Below are positions 16,995 to 24,887 of a stretch of DNA of 64,000 nucleotides, in pieces (within the stretch, counting starts at the first letter, position 1; the number at the start of each line of letters is the position of its first letter). Source of the stretch: Alphaproteobacteria bacterium Ga0077535 (GTDB taxonomy: Bacteria; Pseudomonadota; Alphaproteobacteria; Caulobacterales; Aquidulcibacteraceae); the NCBI GenBank assembly GCA_001464425.1, contig LNEK01000020.1, forward strand, positions 186,001-250,000, written 5' to 3'. The translations under genes were made by a program, and so were the position numbers. The notes under the pieces are model-generated. The model saw nothing but the letters and a program-made list of their open reading frames with translations, searched no databases and was not told the DNA's origin.

Positions 16995-17152
16995 AAGGCG
17001 TTGGGTATGGTGGGGTGTCTCCAAGGGAAGACAAGGTGAAGATCGCACTAACCGGTAAACGCGGGGTTAATGCGGAAGGTTTGGTTCACCAATTTTGCCA
17101 ACGTCTTGAAATCGAGCGCTATTGCAGCTGCTTCGGATTTCGAAGGGAAGGT

Positions 17153-17226
17153 TGGAGGCCTCGCCCGGAATTGAACCGGGGTTCGCGGATTTGCAGTCCG
17201 CTGCGTCGCCACTCCGCCACGAGGCC
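17153..17226 (-). tRNA. tRNA-Cys (GCA)
   Basis: 74 bases with encoded CCA. Acceptor GGCCTCG pairs with CGAGGCC, anticodon loop CTGCAAA with anticodon GCA, T-arm CCCGG-TTCAATT-CCGGG. The stretch 16995-17152 between it and the terminator holds no gene I can support. Confidence 0.97.
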
Positions 17227-17347
17227 TTACCACCGCGATATGGGTTCGGTGGGGCGGCACTCCTAGGCGTGTCGGGTGCGGACGGTCAAGCGTCGCAAGC
17301 TCGCGGGGCCTTGCTGATCCGAGTCTGGGCGCCAGTTCTTAGCGAGC

Positions 17348-18061
17348 ATGGATGCGGCGAAGCGTTGGCTAATCTGGGTTGCGGTGCTGGCGGCGTTGGC
17401 GTTCGCGGCGTGGCGGGGTGTCGAGTGGGTGCGGGCGCTGCCGTCTGAGCGCTCGCCGTTCAGGAGCCTCGACATCGAACGCCCGATCGGCTGGGCGACG
17501 GCGATGCAATTCGACCGTGTCCGGGGCGATTCGGCGTTGTGCCGCGAGACCTTGGCGGCTTCAGCGCTGCAGGTGGAGCCTATCGCGGACAGGCGTGAGG
17601 GCGCCGAAGGCCAATGCGGCTTCGCCGACGCCGTGTCGGTGAGTCAATCGATCTTGCCCTATTCCGGCGCCGTGCGCGTGAGCTGCCCGTTGGCGGCCGC
17701 GCTCTACATCTGGGAGCGCGAGATTGTCATTCCTGCCGCGGCTGAGTGGCTGGAAAGCCCCGTGGCCCGAATCGAGATGATTGGAACCTACGCATGCCGC
17801 AATGTTTACGGCCGGTCAGAGGGGCGGCTGAGTGAGCACGCCAGCGCCAAAGCCATCGATATTTCGGGCTTTCGTTTGGAGAACGGCCGCGTGGTCAGTG
17901 TGCTGCGGGGCTGGGACGGACCGGAGGCGGACGCGGCCTTCCTCCGCCAAGTCCGCAATGGAGGTTGCGATGTGTTCCAGGGTGTTCTGTCGCCCGACTA
18001 TAATCAGGCGCACGCCGATCATTTCCACCTCGACATGGGGCCTTTCGACATCTGCCGTTAG
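17348..18061 (+). CDS. extensin-like family protein
   Basis: A 237-residue protein with an N-terminal membrane anchor or uncleaved signal (about residues 8-22) and the extensin-like C-terminal domain common in alphaproteobacteria (PF06904). Features are paired cysteines in the CGFADAV and RVSCPLA blocks, the GTYACRNVYGR segment, LSEHASAKAIDISGF with a conserved His and Asp, and the ending HADHFHLDMG. The H..D / HxxHxH arrangement resembles metal sites of peptidoglycan amidase or peptidase folds (VanY/MepA-like), so a periplasmic wall function is likely. A single-gene unit between tRNA-Cys and the PIMT-like gene. Confidence 0.88.
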   Translation: MDAAKRWLIWVAVLAALAFAAWRGVEWVRALPSERSPFRSLDIERPIGWATAMQFDRVRGDSALCRETLAASALQVEPIADRREGAEGQCGFADAVSVSQSILPYSGAVRVSCPLAAALYIWEREIVIPAAAEWLESPVARIEMIGTYACRNVYGRSEGRLSEHASAKAIDISGFRLENGRVVSVLRGWDGPEADAAFLRQVRNGGCDVFQGVLSPDYNQAHADHFHLDMGPFDICR

Positions 18062-18132
18062 GGCGCGGCAATGGGCGGCTTGCGGACAGAGCCGGGGCGG
18101 CTTAACCGGGGCCGACTTGGAGACCGGTACGT

Positions 18133-18783
18133 ATGGATTTGGCGCGCGCTCGCGACATTATGGTGGAAAGTCAGGTCCGGCCTGCGGACGTGACCGACAG
18201 CCGGATTATCCAAGCCATGCGTCATCTGCCGCGCGAACGCTTCGCGCCGGCGCACAAGCGGGCGCTGGCTTACGCTGATCTGGAAGTCGAAGTCGCGTCT
18301 GGCCGCGTCCTGTTGCGGCCGCGCGATCTGGCAAAGCTCATCCAAGCGCTGGCGCCGCAGGCCAATGAGCGGGCGCTCGAAGTTGCTGGCGCCACCGGCT
18401 ACGGCGCGGCCGTGTTGGCCTCATGCTGCAAAGCCGTCATCACGCTCGACCCGGACGCGGATCTGTCGTTTGCGGCTGGCGCTGCCCTAGAGTCGTGCGG
18501 ATTGGCGAACGTGAAGGCCGTTTCCACTGCGGTGGTCGACGGATGGAAAGATGAGGCGCCTTACGACGTCATTCTGTTGAACGGTGCGACGGAGATCGTT
18601 CCGGATGCGTGGTTGCAGCAACTCGCACCGGGTGGACGCCTCGGCGCGATCGTACGCGACGGCGCGGCAGGCGCGGCGCGAATCTATACGCGCACTGGAG
18701 ATTCGTTTTCGCATCGCACGGTTTTCGATGCGTTCCCGCCTTTGACGCCGGGCCTTCAGCGACCGCGCGCCTTTGCGTTTTGA
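18133..18783 (+). CDS. protein-L-isoaspartate O-methyltransferase-like protein
   Basis: A 216-residue SAM-dependent methyltransferase homologue of the PIMT (Pcm) family, which repairs isoaspartyl residues. N-terminal block MVESQVRPADVTDSRIIQAM and LPRERFAPAHKRALAYADLE fit the alphaproteobacterial variant. Motif I, normally G-T-G-S/T-G-Y, reads VAGATGYGAAVLA and is partly degenerate, while the YDVILLNGATE segment corresponds to motif II. Activity is therefore uncertain. GGAGA precedes the ATG. It lies upstream of popZ and valS, as in Caulobacter relatives, but without the TolC-type gene I recall between PIMT and popZ there. Confidence 0.85.
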   Translation: MDLARARDIMVESQVRPADVTDSRIIQAMRHLPRERFAPAHKRALAYADLEVEVASGRVLLRPRDLAKLIQALAPQANERALEVAGATGYGAAVLASCCKAVITLDPDADLSFAAGAALESCGLANVKAVSTAVVDGWKDEAPYDVILLNGATEIVPDAWLQQLAPGGRLGAIVRDGAAGAARIYTRTGDSFSHRTVFDAFPPLTPGLQRPRAFAF

Positions 18784-18870
18784 TCTCGCTGCGTGCGGAA
18801 ACGCCGCGCGCGCGTGAACTCACGTTAACGCTCCCTTATCTGATCCCGTCGAGCATGCGCAGCAGTTGGC

Positions 18871-18947
18871 GAGTCGCGTGTGCGCGCTGTTTTGCACGAG
18901 TGGACGGGAATCGCTGTGATCAATAACGTTTGAGTCGCAAGCGACTC
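18871..18947. promoter_or_regulatory. GANTC cluster and palindrome upstream of popZ
   Basis: Three GANTC sites (CcrM-type adenine methylation targets) fall within 77 bp: GAGTC at 18871, GAGTC at 18932 and GACTC at 18943. The last two form the perfect inverted repeat GAGTCGC-AA-GCGACTC (18932-18947), ending 23 bases before the popZ start. In a genome of this composition one GANTC per about 300 bp is expected, so the grouping is notable and suggests methylation- or cell-cycle-dependent control. Confidence 0.5.
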
Positions 18948-18970
18948 GCTTGGAACTCGTGAGGCTCAAG

Positions 18971-19486
18971 ATGGCGCTGCAAGAACCGCAAGCCGAACCT
19001 TCCATGGAAGAGATTCTGGCGTCGATCCGTCGGATCATTTCTGAAGAGGAGCAACCGTCTGAGCCGGTGCTCGATCTCACGCAAACCGACGAGCCAACGC
19101 GTGCTCCGGCGCCGGTTCACACCGCTACGCAAACTGTTGATGACGACATTGTCTTCGAAGCGGTTGAGCAAGTTGTAGCGCAAGAAGTGGCCCCCGTTCC
19201 GGAACCCGTTGCACCGCCGGTCGCGCGTACGACCCAGGTCGTGCAGGAAACCGTCTCGGTGACTGACACGATCGTCTCGCCGCCTTCGGCCACGGCGGCT
19301 GCCGGTGCTCTGGCGCGTCTCGCCGGCTCACTCCGCATTGCTGAAACCCCGAACCAGACGGTTGAGGGGGTTGTGCGCGAGCTCTTGAAGCCGATGCTGA
19401 AGGAATGGCTGGACCGTAACCTGCCCGCTATCGTCGACGCGCGGGTCGAGGCGGAAATGGAACGTATCTCGCGCCTGGCGCGGTAA
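18971..19486 (+). CDS. popZ: polar organizing protein PopZ (DUF2497)
   Basis: A 171-residue protein that self-assembles into a polar hub, tethering ParB-bound centromeres and recruiting cell-cycle signalling proteins. All family parts are present: the N-terminal client-binding helix SMEEILASIRRIISEEE (about residues 11-27), a long acidic Pro/Glu/Val-rich linker (about 28-110), and the C-terminal oligomerisation helices beginning near residue 115 (AAGALARLAGSLRI) and ending VVRELLKPMLKEWLDRNLP and VDARVEAEMERISRLAR. Length is close to the Caulobacter protein. The ATG lies 23 bases downstream of a GANTC palindrome. A terminator separates it from valS. Confidence 0.95.
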   Translation: MALQEPQAEPSMEEILASIRRIISEEEQPSEPVLDLTQTDEPTRAPAPVHTATQTVDDDIVFEAVEQVVAQEVAPVPEPVAPPVARTTQVVQETVSVTDTIVSPPSATAAAGALARLAGSLRIAETPNQTVEGVVRELLKPMLKEWLDRNLPAIVDARVEAEMERISRLAR

Positions 19487-19507
19487 GCTCCGCAGCACCA
19501 GAACACG

Positions 19508-19545
19508 AAAGCGCCCTGGCGGAAGCCGGGGCGTTTTCATTTTTG
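19508..19545 (+). terminator. rho-independent terminator after popZ
   Basis: CGCCCTGGC (19512-19520) pairs with GCCGGGGCG (19525-19533), one G:U, closed by a GGAA tetraloop and followed by TTTT and then CATTTTT. It ends the popZ transcript. Confidence 0.88.
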
Positions 19546-19593
19546 GCGGTTCGCAGGTGCGAAATGCCGTCTCCCTGCCGCGCCGCGACCCTG

Positions 19594-19599
19594 CTATAG
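19594..19599 (+). promoter_or_regulatory. -10 element (CTATAG) of valS, predicted leaderless
   Basis: The hexamer CTATAG ends only eight bases before the valS ATG at 19608, so transcription would begin at or next to the start codon. No Shine-Dalgarno sequence is seen. No good -35 hexamer is visible at 16-18 bases upstream. Confidence 0.4.
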
Positions 19600-19607
19600 C
19601 CCTTCGC

Positions 19608-22337
19608 ATGATCGAGACGACGTTCAATCCAAAGCAAGTTGAGCCGCGCTGGAGCGAGGCTTGGGAGAAATCCGGCGCCTTCAAGCCGAAGAACGACCCG
19701 AAGGCCGAGCCCTTCTGCATTGTTATCCCTCCGCCCAACGTGACGGGTTCGCTCCACATTGGGCACGCGCTCAACAACACGCTGCAGGATGTGCTCGTCC
19801 GCTTTGAGCGGTTGCGCGGCAAGAGCGTGCTTTGGCAGCCGGGAACAGATCACGCCGGCATCGCGACGCAGATGGTGGTGGAGCGTCAGCTGGCGCAAGC
19901 CGGCAAGAATGAAGATCGCCGTTCGCTTGGGCGCGAGGAATTTCTGAAGCGCGTGTGGGCGTGGAAAGAAGAAAGCGGGGGCACGATCCTCAATCAGCTG
20001 CGCCGGCTGGGGGCCTCGTGCGATTGGTCGCGCGAACGCTTCACGATGGATGAAGGGCTTTCGGCCGCTGTCCTGAAAGTCTTCGTGCAGCTCCACAAGG
20101 AAGGCCTGATCTACAAAGACAAGCGCCTCGTGAACTGGGATCCGCATTTCGAGACAGCGATCTCCGATCTAGAAGTGGAGAACCGCGAAGTCACGGGGCA
20201 TTTCTGGCATTTCAAATATCCGCTCGAAAACGGCGAGACCTACCAATTCCCGATCGCGCACGACGACGAGGGAAAGCCGACCGAGTGGGAAACGCGCGAC
20301 TACATCGCCATCGCCACGACGCGTCCGGAAACGATGTTGGGGGATGGCGCCGTCGCCGTGCATCCAAGCGATACGCGTTACGCCGGCATCGTCGGCAAAC
20401 GCGTGCTGCTGCCGCTGGCGGATCGCTACATCCCGATCATCGCCGACGAATACCCTGACCCCGACTTCGGCTCAGGCGCAGTGAAGATCACCGGCGCGCA
20501 TGATTTCAACGACTACAAGGTCGCGCGTGCACATGACCTGCCGCTCTACATTCTGATGGACACCAAGGGCCGCATGGCTGATGCCGCGCACGTGCCGGCG
20601 AAGTATCGCGGGCTCGATCGCTTCGAAGCGCGCAAGCGCGTGGTCGAGGATATCGAGGCGCTCGGCCTGCTCGACCGCATTGAGAATAAGAAGATCATGC
20701 AGCCGTTCGGCGATCGCTCGAACGTCGTGATCGAGCCGATGCTGACGGACCAGTGGTATGTGAACGCCGGTGAACTGGCGAAGGCGGCGATTGCGGCGGT
20801 TGAAACCGGCAGGACCAAGTTCGTGCCGGAGACGTGGACGAAGACGTATTACCAGTGGATGCGCAACATCGAGCCGTGGTGCGTCTCGCGCCAGCTCTGG
20901 TGGGGCCACCGCATTCCGGCCTGGTATGGGCCCGATGGTCATGTGTTCGTCGAAGAAAGCGATGCGGCAGCCAAGAGCGCGGCGAAGAAGCACTACGGCA
21001 AGGACGTCGCGCTTCGCCAAGACGAAGACGTGCTCGACACTTGGTTCTCATCCGGCCTCTGGCCGTTCTCGACTCTAGGTTGGCCGGAGAAAACGCCAGA
21101 GCTGAAGCGTTTTTATCCCACCTCCACGCTCGTCACCGCGCACGACATCATTTTCTTCTGGGTGGCGCGGATGATGATGTTCGGCATGCACTTCATGAAG
21201 GAAGAGCCGTTCAAGGAGGTCTACATCCACGCTCTGGTCCGCGACGCCAAGGGCCAGAAGATGTCGAAGTCCAAGGGCAACACGATGGACCCCTTGGATC
21301 TCATCGATAAATACGGCGCCGACGCGCTGCGATTCACGCTGGCCGCGATGGCGGCGCAGGGCCGTGACATCAAGCTCAGCGAGCAGCGCATCGAAGGCTA
21401 TCGCAATTTCGGCACCAAGCTCTGGAACGCCGCCCGCTTCGCGCAGATGAACGAATGCGCGGTGTGGGACGAGTACGATCCGCGTTCGCCGGAGCAGACG
21501 GTCAATAAATGGATCGTGGGCGAGACAGCAAAGGCTGCGGCGGCGGTCACGCGAGAGTTGGAAGCTCGGCGCTTCAACGAAGCGGCCGGCGCGCTCTACA
21601 AGTTCGTGTGGAACGTCTACTGCGATTGGTACCTTGAGTTCATCAAGCCGCTCCTGAACGGGGCGGATGAAGCCGCGAAGACGGAAACGCGGCGCACAGC
21701 AGCCTGGGTGCTCGATCAGATTTTGATCATGCTCCACCCGTTCATGCCGTTCATTACCGAAGAAATCTGGACGCGCATGGGCGAGTTCGGCCAGCGGCGT
21801 GAAGGCATGCTGATCGTCGATAGCTGGCCTGAGCTCAGCGACGATCTGATCGATGCTGATGCTGAAGCTGAAATTCAGTGGATGATCGATCTGATCGACG
21901 AAACGCGCTCGACGCGTTCAGAGCTGAATGTGCCGGCAGGCGCCAAGATCCCGCTGCTGCTGATCGGCGCTGGCGCGGATGCGGAGCGGCGCTTGGAGCG
22001 TTATCAGGATCTGATCGATCGCATGGCGCGGCTCGAATACTCGACCAGCGCCGAGGCGGCGCCGGCGGGTTCGGTAACGTTCGTGCTTGCGGGTGCAACC
22101 GTAGCGCTGCCGCTGCAAGGCGTTGTCGACCTGCCGGCCGAGTCCGCTCGCCTGGCCAAAGAGATCGCCAAGCTCGAAGGTGAAGTCGCGAAGATGGATG
22201 CAAAGCTCGGCAACGCCGATTTCGTCGCCAAGGCGCCGGAAGAGGTTGTCGAGGAATTGCGCGAGCGCCGTGCCGACGCGAGCGCGTCGGTGCAAAAGCT
22301 TTCGCATGCGCTGACTCAGATCAAAGGCGGCGCGTAA
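19608..22337 (+). CDS. valS: valyl-tRNA synthetase
   Basis: A 909-residue class I synthetase that charges tRNA-Val and edits mischarged threonine. Visible parts in order: VIPPPNVTGSLHIGHALNN with the HIGH signature near residue 50, the editing domain with TTRPETMLGDGAVAVHP, the WCVSRQLWWGHRIPAWYG block, the KMSKSKGNTMDPLDLI motif near residue 550, the anticodon-binding helical domain and a C-terminal coiled coil (about 840-905). Length is normal. The start fits the family N-terminus ETTFNPKQVEPRW. It sits downstream of popZ and overlaps the SDR gene by one base (TAATG). Confidence 0.97.
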   Translation: MIETTFNPKQVEPRWSEAWEKSGAFKPKNDPKAEPFCIVIPPPNVTGSLHIGHALNNTLQDVLVRFERLRGKSVLWQPGTDHAGIATQMVVERQLAQAGKNEDRRSLGREEFLKRVWAWKEESGGTILNQLRRLGASCDWSRERFTMDEGLSAAVLKVFVQLHKEGLIYKDKRLVNWDPHFETAISDLEVENREVTGHFWHFKYPLENGETYQFPIAHDDEGKPTEWETRDYIAIATTRPETMLGDGAVAVHPSDTRYAGIVGKRVLLPLADRYIPIIADEYPDPDFGSGAVKITGAHDFNDYKVARAHDLPLYILMDTKGRMADAAHVPAKYRGLDRFEARKRVVEDIEALGLLDRIENKKIMQPFGDRSNVVIEPMLTDQWYVNAGELAKAAIAAVETGRTKFVPETWTKTYYQWMRNIEPWCVSRQLWWGHRIPAWYGPDGHVFVEESDAAAKSAAKKHYGKDVALRQDEDVLDTWFSSGLWPFSTLGWPEKTPELKRFYPTSTLVTAHDIIFFWVARMMMFGMHFMKEEPFKEVYIHALVRDAKGQKMSKSKGNTMDPLDLIDKYGADALRFTLAAMAAQGRDIKLSEQRIEGYRNFGTKLWNAARFAQMNECAVWDEYDPRSPEQTVNKWIVGETAKAAAAVTRELEARRFNEAAGALYKFVWNVYCDWYLEFIKPLLNGADEAAKTETRRTAAWVLDQILIMLHPFMPFITEEIWTRMGEFGQRREGMLIVDSWPELSDDLIDADAEAEIQWMIDLIDETRSTRSELNVPAGAKIPLLLIGAGADAERRLERYQDLIDRMARLEYSTSAEAAPAGSVTFVLAGATVALPLQGVVDLPAESARLAKEIAKLEGEVAKMDAKLGNADFVAKAPEEVVEELRERRADASASVQKLSHALTQIKGGA

Positions 22338-23299
22338 TGCGCATCTTCGTTACTGGCGCGTCCGGCTTTGTCGGCGGCGCGGCGACGAAGGCGCTCGGAT
22401 TGTCGGGGCACGTGGTGCGGGCGATGTCTCGCACGGCTGCATCCGATCCGGTGATCGCCGAACGCGGCGGAACGCCGGTGCGATGCGATCTGGAGAATGT
22501 AACGGCCGCCCACATCGGCGATGCCGAAGCGATTGTCCATTGTGCTGCGTTCGTAGAACAATGGGGTCCGCGTGACGCATGGAAGCGCTTCAACGTTGAT
22601 GGCACGGCGCGCATGTTGGCCGCTGCGCGTGAAGCGGGCGCTAAGCGCTTCATCCACATCAGCACTGAGAGCGTGTTGTGGCGCGGCCAGCATTTGCGCG
22701 GTGTCGACGAAACCTACCCGCTCGCGCCGAACTCGCCCTATCCCTACGCCGCGACCAAAGCGCAGGCGGAGGTGCTGGTGCGCCGCGCCAACGCGCCGGG
22801 TTTCGAAACGATCATCCTGCGCCCGCGTTTCATATGGGGCCCGGGCGACACCACACTGCTGCCTACGATCGAGCGTGTCGCGCAATCGGGACAATGGGTG
22901 TGGGTCGATGGCGGTAAGGCGGAAACCTCGACCACGCACATCGACAACCTCGTTCACGCTATTGAACTCGCGCTGACGAAAGGCGACGGCGGCGAGGCCT
23001 ACTTCATTCTGGACGATGGAGTACGCACGATGCGCGAGATCATCACCGGCATCGCCACGGCGCGCGGCATTACGCTGCCCGATCGCAATGTCTCGTCTGG
23101 TATCGCCGATGCGCTCGGCGCGACGTGCGAATTTCTCTGGCGCACCTTCAATCTGAGGGGCGAGCCGCCTTTGACGCGGTTCAGCGCAATGATCCTCTCT
23201 CGCGATTCTGTTCTGCGCGACGCCAAGGCGCGGGCTGAGATGGGCTACAGCCCCGTCATTTCCGTCGAAGAAGGCCTGCGCGCGTTGGGGAACGCCTAA
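22337..23299 (+). CDS. NAD-dependent epimerase/dehydratase (extended SDR)
   Basis: A 320-residue short-chain dehydrogenase of the extended, sugar-epimerase or 3-beta-hydroxysteroid dehydrogenase-like type. The nucleotide-binding motif is VTGASGFVGGAAT (G7, G10, G13); the active site shows HISTESV followed by YPYAATKAQAE, giving Ser, Tyr and Lys, and the RPRFIWGPGD motif is typical. The substrate is not predictable. The ATG overlaps the valS stop (TAATG), so it is co-transcribed with valS. Its end overlaps the convergent esterase gene by 4 bp. Confidence 0.9.
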   Translation: MRIFVTGASGFVGGAATKALGLSGHVVRAMSRTAASDPVIAERGGTPVRCDLENVTAAHIGDAEAIVHCAAFVEQWGPRDAWKRFNVDGTARMLAAAREAGAKRFIHISTESVLWRGQHLRGVDETYPLAPNSPYPYAATKAQAEVLVRRANAPGFETIILRPRFIWGPGDTTLLPTIERVAQSGQWVWVDGGKAETSTTHIDNLVHAIELALTKGDGGEAYFILDDGVRTMREIITGIATARGITLPDRNVSSGIADALGATCEFLWRTFNLRGEPPLTRFSAMILSRDSVLRDAKARAEMGYSPVISVEEGLRALGNA

Positions 23300-24825
23300 G
23301 TGCCAGGCTGAATGTAAGGCACTCTGGCGAAGAGCTCCCGCTCCTCGCGGCGCGGATCGCTGACGACGCGTGACGTCGTGTCGAAGATCATGGTTTGGCG
23401 CTCTGGGAGCCTATACGGGGGCCAGCCCGGGTCACCAACGCGTGCGAAGCGGATGAGCGTGTCCATCATCTGCGCTGACATCGCTTCCGCTTCCGGTGAC
23501 CGCGCGCCGATCCAATGCGACTGCTCCAGATTTCCAAACACAAGCGGGATATCGAGCGTGTGCGGCGCGCCGAAGATGCCGCCCTCGGCCGGCGCGCGCC
23601 AGTCGAGCTGATAGGCGTACGCGGGCGCGCCTGCTTCCGCGCGCGCCTCAAGTTCAATCAAAGCCCCGCGCCATGATCGTGCTGCGGTTGAGGCTGCGAA
23701 ATAAACATCGCTTGGAGAATAGTGGGGATAGAGACGGCGATACTCCGCAACCACTGTGTCCGGCAAAATATCGACCCGCATCGCCGTGGCGAGCAGCCGG
23801 GGCAGTTCGTTCCAGCTCATGCCAAACATGGCGCGGTCGTCTCCGACAAAGCCGCGCGTCTCGTCATGGGTGTTGCCGATGAGCAGAGGGATGCCTAGCG
23901 ACTGCGGCGCTGCAGCTGGATAGAACGGATGGCGTGTCAGATGGCGCTCATCGAGCACTGGACCGAAATAGAGAGATCCAAAGCCGAGCACCGGATCGAT
24001 CATCGTTGAAGCTTGAAGGATGAGATCGGCGGGTACAGTGGCGAGCTCACGCGGTGTTGGCGCTACGCGGTGCAGAGCGTTGATCAGTGCGTCGGTGCGG
24101 CGTGTGGCATTGAGCGGACCAGAGGCGGTCACCTGTTGGCCGCTCATGGTGAAAGCGCGATGGAAGAGCCCCGCTGCCGCCGGCATCGCCATCAAGGTTG
24201 CGATCTTCGCGCCGCCGCCGGATTGGCCGAACACCGTCACGTTGCCGGCGTCGCCGCCGAAGTGCGCGGCATTTCTTTGAACCCATTGCAAAGCCAAGAT
24301 GAGATCGAGTTGTCCCGCGTTGCCGCTGTCGGGAAACCCGTACGCAGCGAGGTAGGCGTAGCCGAACGCATTTAAGCGATGGTTCAGCGTGATGACGACG
24401 GCGTCGCCGCGTTCGGCCAGGCGCGCGCCATTGGTGATCGGGCTCGAACCTGACCCGGTATTGTAAGCGCCGCCGTGGATGTAGAGTAGCACCGGCCGCT
24501 GGCCCTGCAGCGATGGCGTCCAGACATTGAGAAAGAGGCAGTCTTCGCTTTGCGGTTCGCTCTCGAGTCCACGTTGTGGGCAAGCGGGCCCGTACGCTAG
24601 CGCATCGCGCACGCCGCGCCAGGGCGTTGGTTCTCGCGGCGCCATGAAGCGCTGCGTCGGCGCGCCGTAGCGGACGCCCTTGAAGCTCAGCACCCCGCCT
24701 TCCGTGACGCCGCGCACGCGGCCGAAGGTGGTGCGGGCAATTGACGCCGCCTGGGCGTGGACGTCAGGCGCGGCGGCGAGCGCTAGTCCAGAAGCCATCA
24801 GGGCGCGACGATCAATCTTCTTCAT
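23296..24825 (-). CDS. type B carboxylesterase/lipase family protein, exported
   Basis: A 509-residue alpha/beta hydrolase of the carboxylesterase family. Oxyanion hole YIHGGAYNTGSG at about 115-126, nucleophile elbow VFGQSGGGAKIAT with Ser202, EDCLFLNVWTP motif near residue 94, and a C-terminal FGAPHTLDIPLVFGN containing the catalytic His. The N-terminus MKKIDRRALMASGLALAAAPDVHA has a paired Arg before a hydrophobic stretch, suggesting Tat or Sec export. Family members hydrolyse esters of varied acids and alcohols. The ATG at 24825 is preferred over the open upstream extension. Divergent from the DUF3137 gene. Confidence 0.9.
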   Translation of the reverse strand: MKKIDRRALMASGLALAAAPDVHAQAASIARTTFGRVRGVTEGGVLSFKGVRYGAPTQRFMAPREPTPWRGVRDALAYGPACPQRGLESEPQSEDCLFLNVWTPSLQGQRPVLLYIHGGAYNTGSGSSPITNGARLAERGDAVVITLNHRLNAFGYAYLAAYGFPDSGNAGQLDLILALQWVQRNAAHFGGDAGNVTVFGQSGGGAKIATLMAMPAAAGLFHRAFTMSGQQVTASGPLNATRRTDALINALHRVAPTPRELATVPADLILQASTMIDPVLGFGSLYFGPVLDERHLTRHPFYPAAAPQSLGIPLLIGNTHDETRGFVGDDRAMFGMSWNELPRLLATAMRVDILPDTVVAEYRRLYPHYSPSDVYFAASTAARSWRGALIELEARAEAGAPAYAYQLDWRAPAEGGIFGAPHTLDIPLVFGNLEQSHWIGARSPEAEAMSAQMMDTLIRFARVGDPGWPPYRLPERQTMIFDTTSRVVSDPRREERELFARVPYIQPGT

Positions 24826-24887
24826 TGGCGGATTATGCGTGCAGCGCCCGCCGTTGCAATCGGCGGTGAGTCTGCACAAGAAAGATC

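Noticed and set aside
17015-17266. Open frames on both strands across tRNA-Cys
   Set aside because: They are read-throughs of the tRNA sequence.
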